NCBI GenBank assembly: GCA_022705125.1
Contig: JAKJFB010000120.1
Span: 1 to 7,988, forward strand
Origin: Pseudomonadota bacterium
Lineage (GTDB): Bacteria; Pseudomonadota; Gammaproteobacteria; Pseudomonadales; UBA5518
Direction: 5' to 3'
Length of the DNA: 7,988 nt
Positions 7,261-7,988 of the stretch are shown here, piece by piece (positions within the stretch are counted from its first letter, which is position 1; every line of letters begins with the position of its first letter). Under the pieces are notes generated by a model. It did not search any database, was not told where the DNA came from, and saw nothing but the letters and a program-made list of their open reading frames with translations. The translations under genes and the position numbers were made by a program.

Positions 7261-7988
7261 TCAGGCGCGCAGGCGTTGCACAGTTTCGCGTACGAAGCCG
7301 GTGTCCGCGCGCGCCGCGGCAGGCAGATCGACCAACACCGTACCGAATACGCCGTTCGCGCGTTCGCGCAACTTCTGCGCGAAGTCGTCGTGCAATGCGA
7401 CGACGGCCCATTGCTCCAGCATCTCGTCGCTGATCAGCGCGGGCATCTGCGCCCACTTTCCCGCGAGCGAGAGCCGGTGCAGTTCCATCCCCGTATCCTC
7501 CCAGCCGTGGTGCGCGAGCACCGCGTGGTAGGAGCGCGTCGAGGCGTAGAAGGATATGTTCTGGCGCAGTGCGTCCATGGACTTGCGCAGTTCCTCCTCG
7601 TCGCGCCCGAGCGCGAGGAACGGCGCGCCGATCAGTTCGAACGTGGCCGCGTCGCGCCCCGATCTGGCGCACGAGCACGTCGCGCGTGTAGGCGAAGGTC
7701 GCAACGGGATGCAGCCGCAAGCCGTCGCAGATCTCGCCTGCCATGCGCGCCATGTAGGGGTTCACGGCCGCGACGTGGATCGGGATATCGGGATGCGCGA
7801 TCGGGCCCGGATTGAAGAACGGCGGAAGCATCGTGAAACGGTAGTGTTCGCCCTCGAAATACTCGGGCGAGCCCGGGTCCTGGAACGAGCGCAACATCGC
7901 GCGCACGCACAGCACGTACTCGCGCATGCGCGGTCCCGGCGCCGAGGGCCAGGGCGCCGCGTAGCGCCGCTCGTTGTGGCCCTTGATC
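7261..7988 (-). pseudogene. Frameshifted LLM class oxidoreductase, TIGR03617-like (5' part outside window)
   Basis: Two reading frames together encode one LLM protein similar to the intact paralogue at 2330-3355. The first frame enters from the right edge at IKGHNERRYAAPWP, equivalent to residue 93 of the paralogue, and runs through FNPGPIAHPD and MAGEICDGLRLHP to VLVRQI near 7661. Homology then resumes in the +1 frame at SGRDAATFELIGAPFLALG and continues through SFYASTRSYHAVLAHHGWED and LISDEMLEQWAVV to a TGA at 7261-7263. Aligned to the paralogue, six residues (200-205) plus two bases are missing at the junction, which fits a loss of about 20 nt near 7657-7663. Without correction, the first frame reads unrelated Arg-rich sequence to a TGA at 7226-7228. 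The enzyme would lack its C-terminal third and is probably inactive. An assembly error is the main alternative. Confidence 0.8.

Noticed and set aside
7654..7664. Programmed +1 frameshifting at the GGGG run in the right-edge LLM gene
   Set aside because: A simple slip would still leave the protein about six residues short in a conserved region, and no stop codon or pausing signal that would promote slippage is seen there.

Overview
The window is a GC-rich bacterial chromosome segment in which every supportable gene lies on the minus strand, so transcription runs from right to left. A TonB-dependent outer-membrane receptor shows a Gram-negative host. The form of its TonB box (IEEIMITARRREE), the GC-rich codon use and the mix of catabolic families fit a proteobacterium that degrades hydrophobic compounds, most likely a high-GC gammaproteobacterium or a sphingomonad. 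This placement is inference; no taxonomic marker gene is present.

Layout in transcription order (right to left). (1) 7988-7261: a partial luciferase-like (LLM class) flavin/F420 oxidoreductase that enters from beyond the right edge. Its reading frame is broken near 7660, apparently by a loss of about 20 nt. (2) 7229-5979: a class III CoA-transferase (CaiB/BaiF family), followed by a hairpin that may be its terminator. (3) 5978-5716: a 263-bp intergenic region with an inverted repeat and a direct repeat, upstream of (4) 5715-3388: a 775-residue TonB-dependent receptor. (5) 3355-2330: a second, intact LLM oxidoreductase of the same subfamily, 32 bp after the receptor. (6) 2225-1050: a soluble bacterial cytochrome P450 with all signature motifs. 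(7) 837-1: a Rieske non-heme iron oxygenase of the KshA/DAF-36-like type, cut by the left edge and preceded by a good sigma70-type promoter.

Read together, the genes look like part of an accessory pathway for a hydrophobic, perhaps steroid- or terpenoid-like, substrate. The receptor would bring it across the outer membrane, the P450 and Rieske enzyme would hydroxylate or desaturate it, the LLM enzymes would carry out flavin/F420 redox or oxygenation steps, and the CoA-transferase would activate a resulting carboxylic acid. The families are clear from sequence; the substrate and the pathway are inference. No ferredoxin, ferredoxin reductase or regulator gene is present in the window.

The most notable points are the frameshifted LLM paralogue, whose altered frame ends exactly at the CoA-transferase start codon in an ATGA overlap, and the structured intergenic region in front of the receptor.
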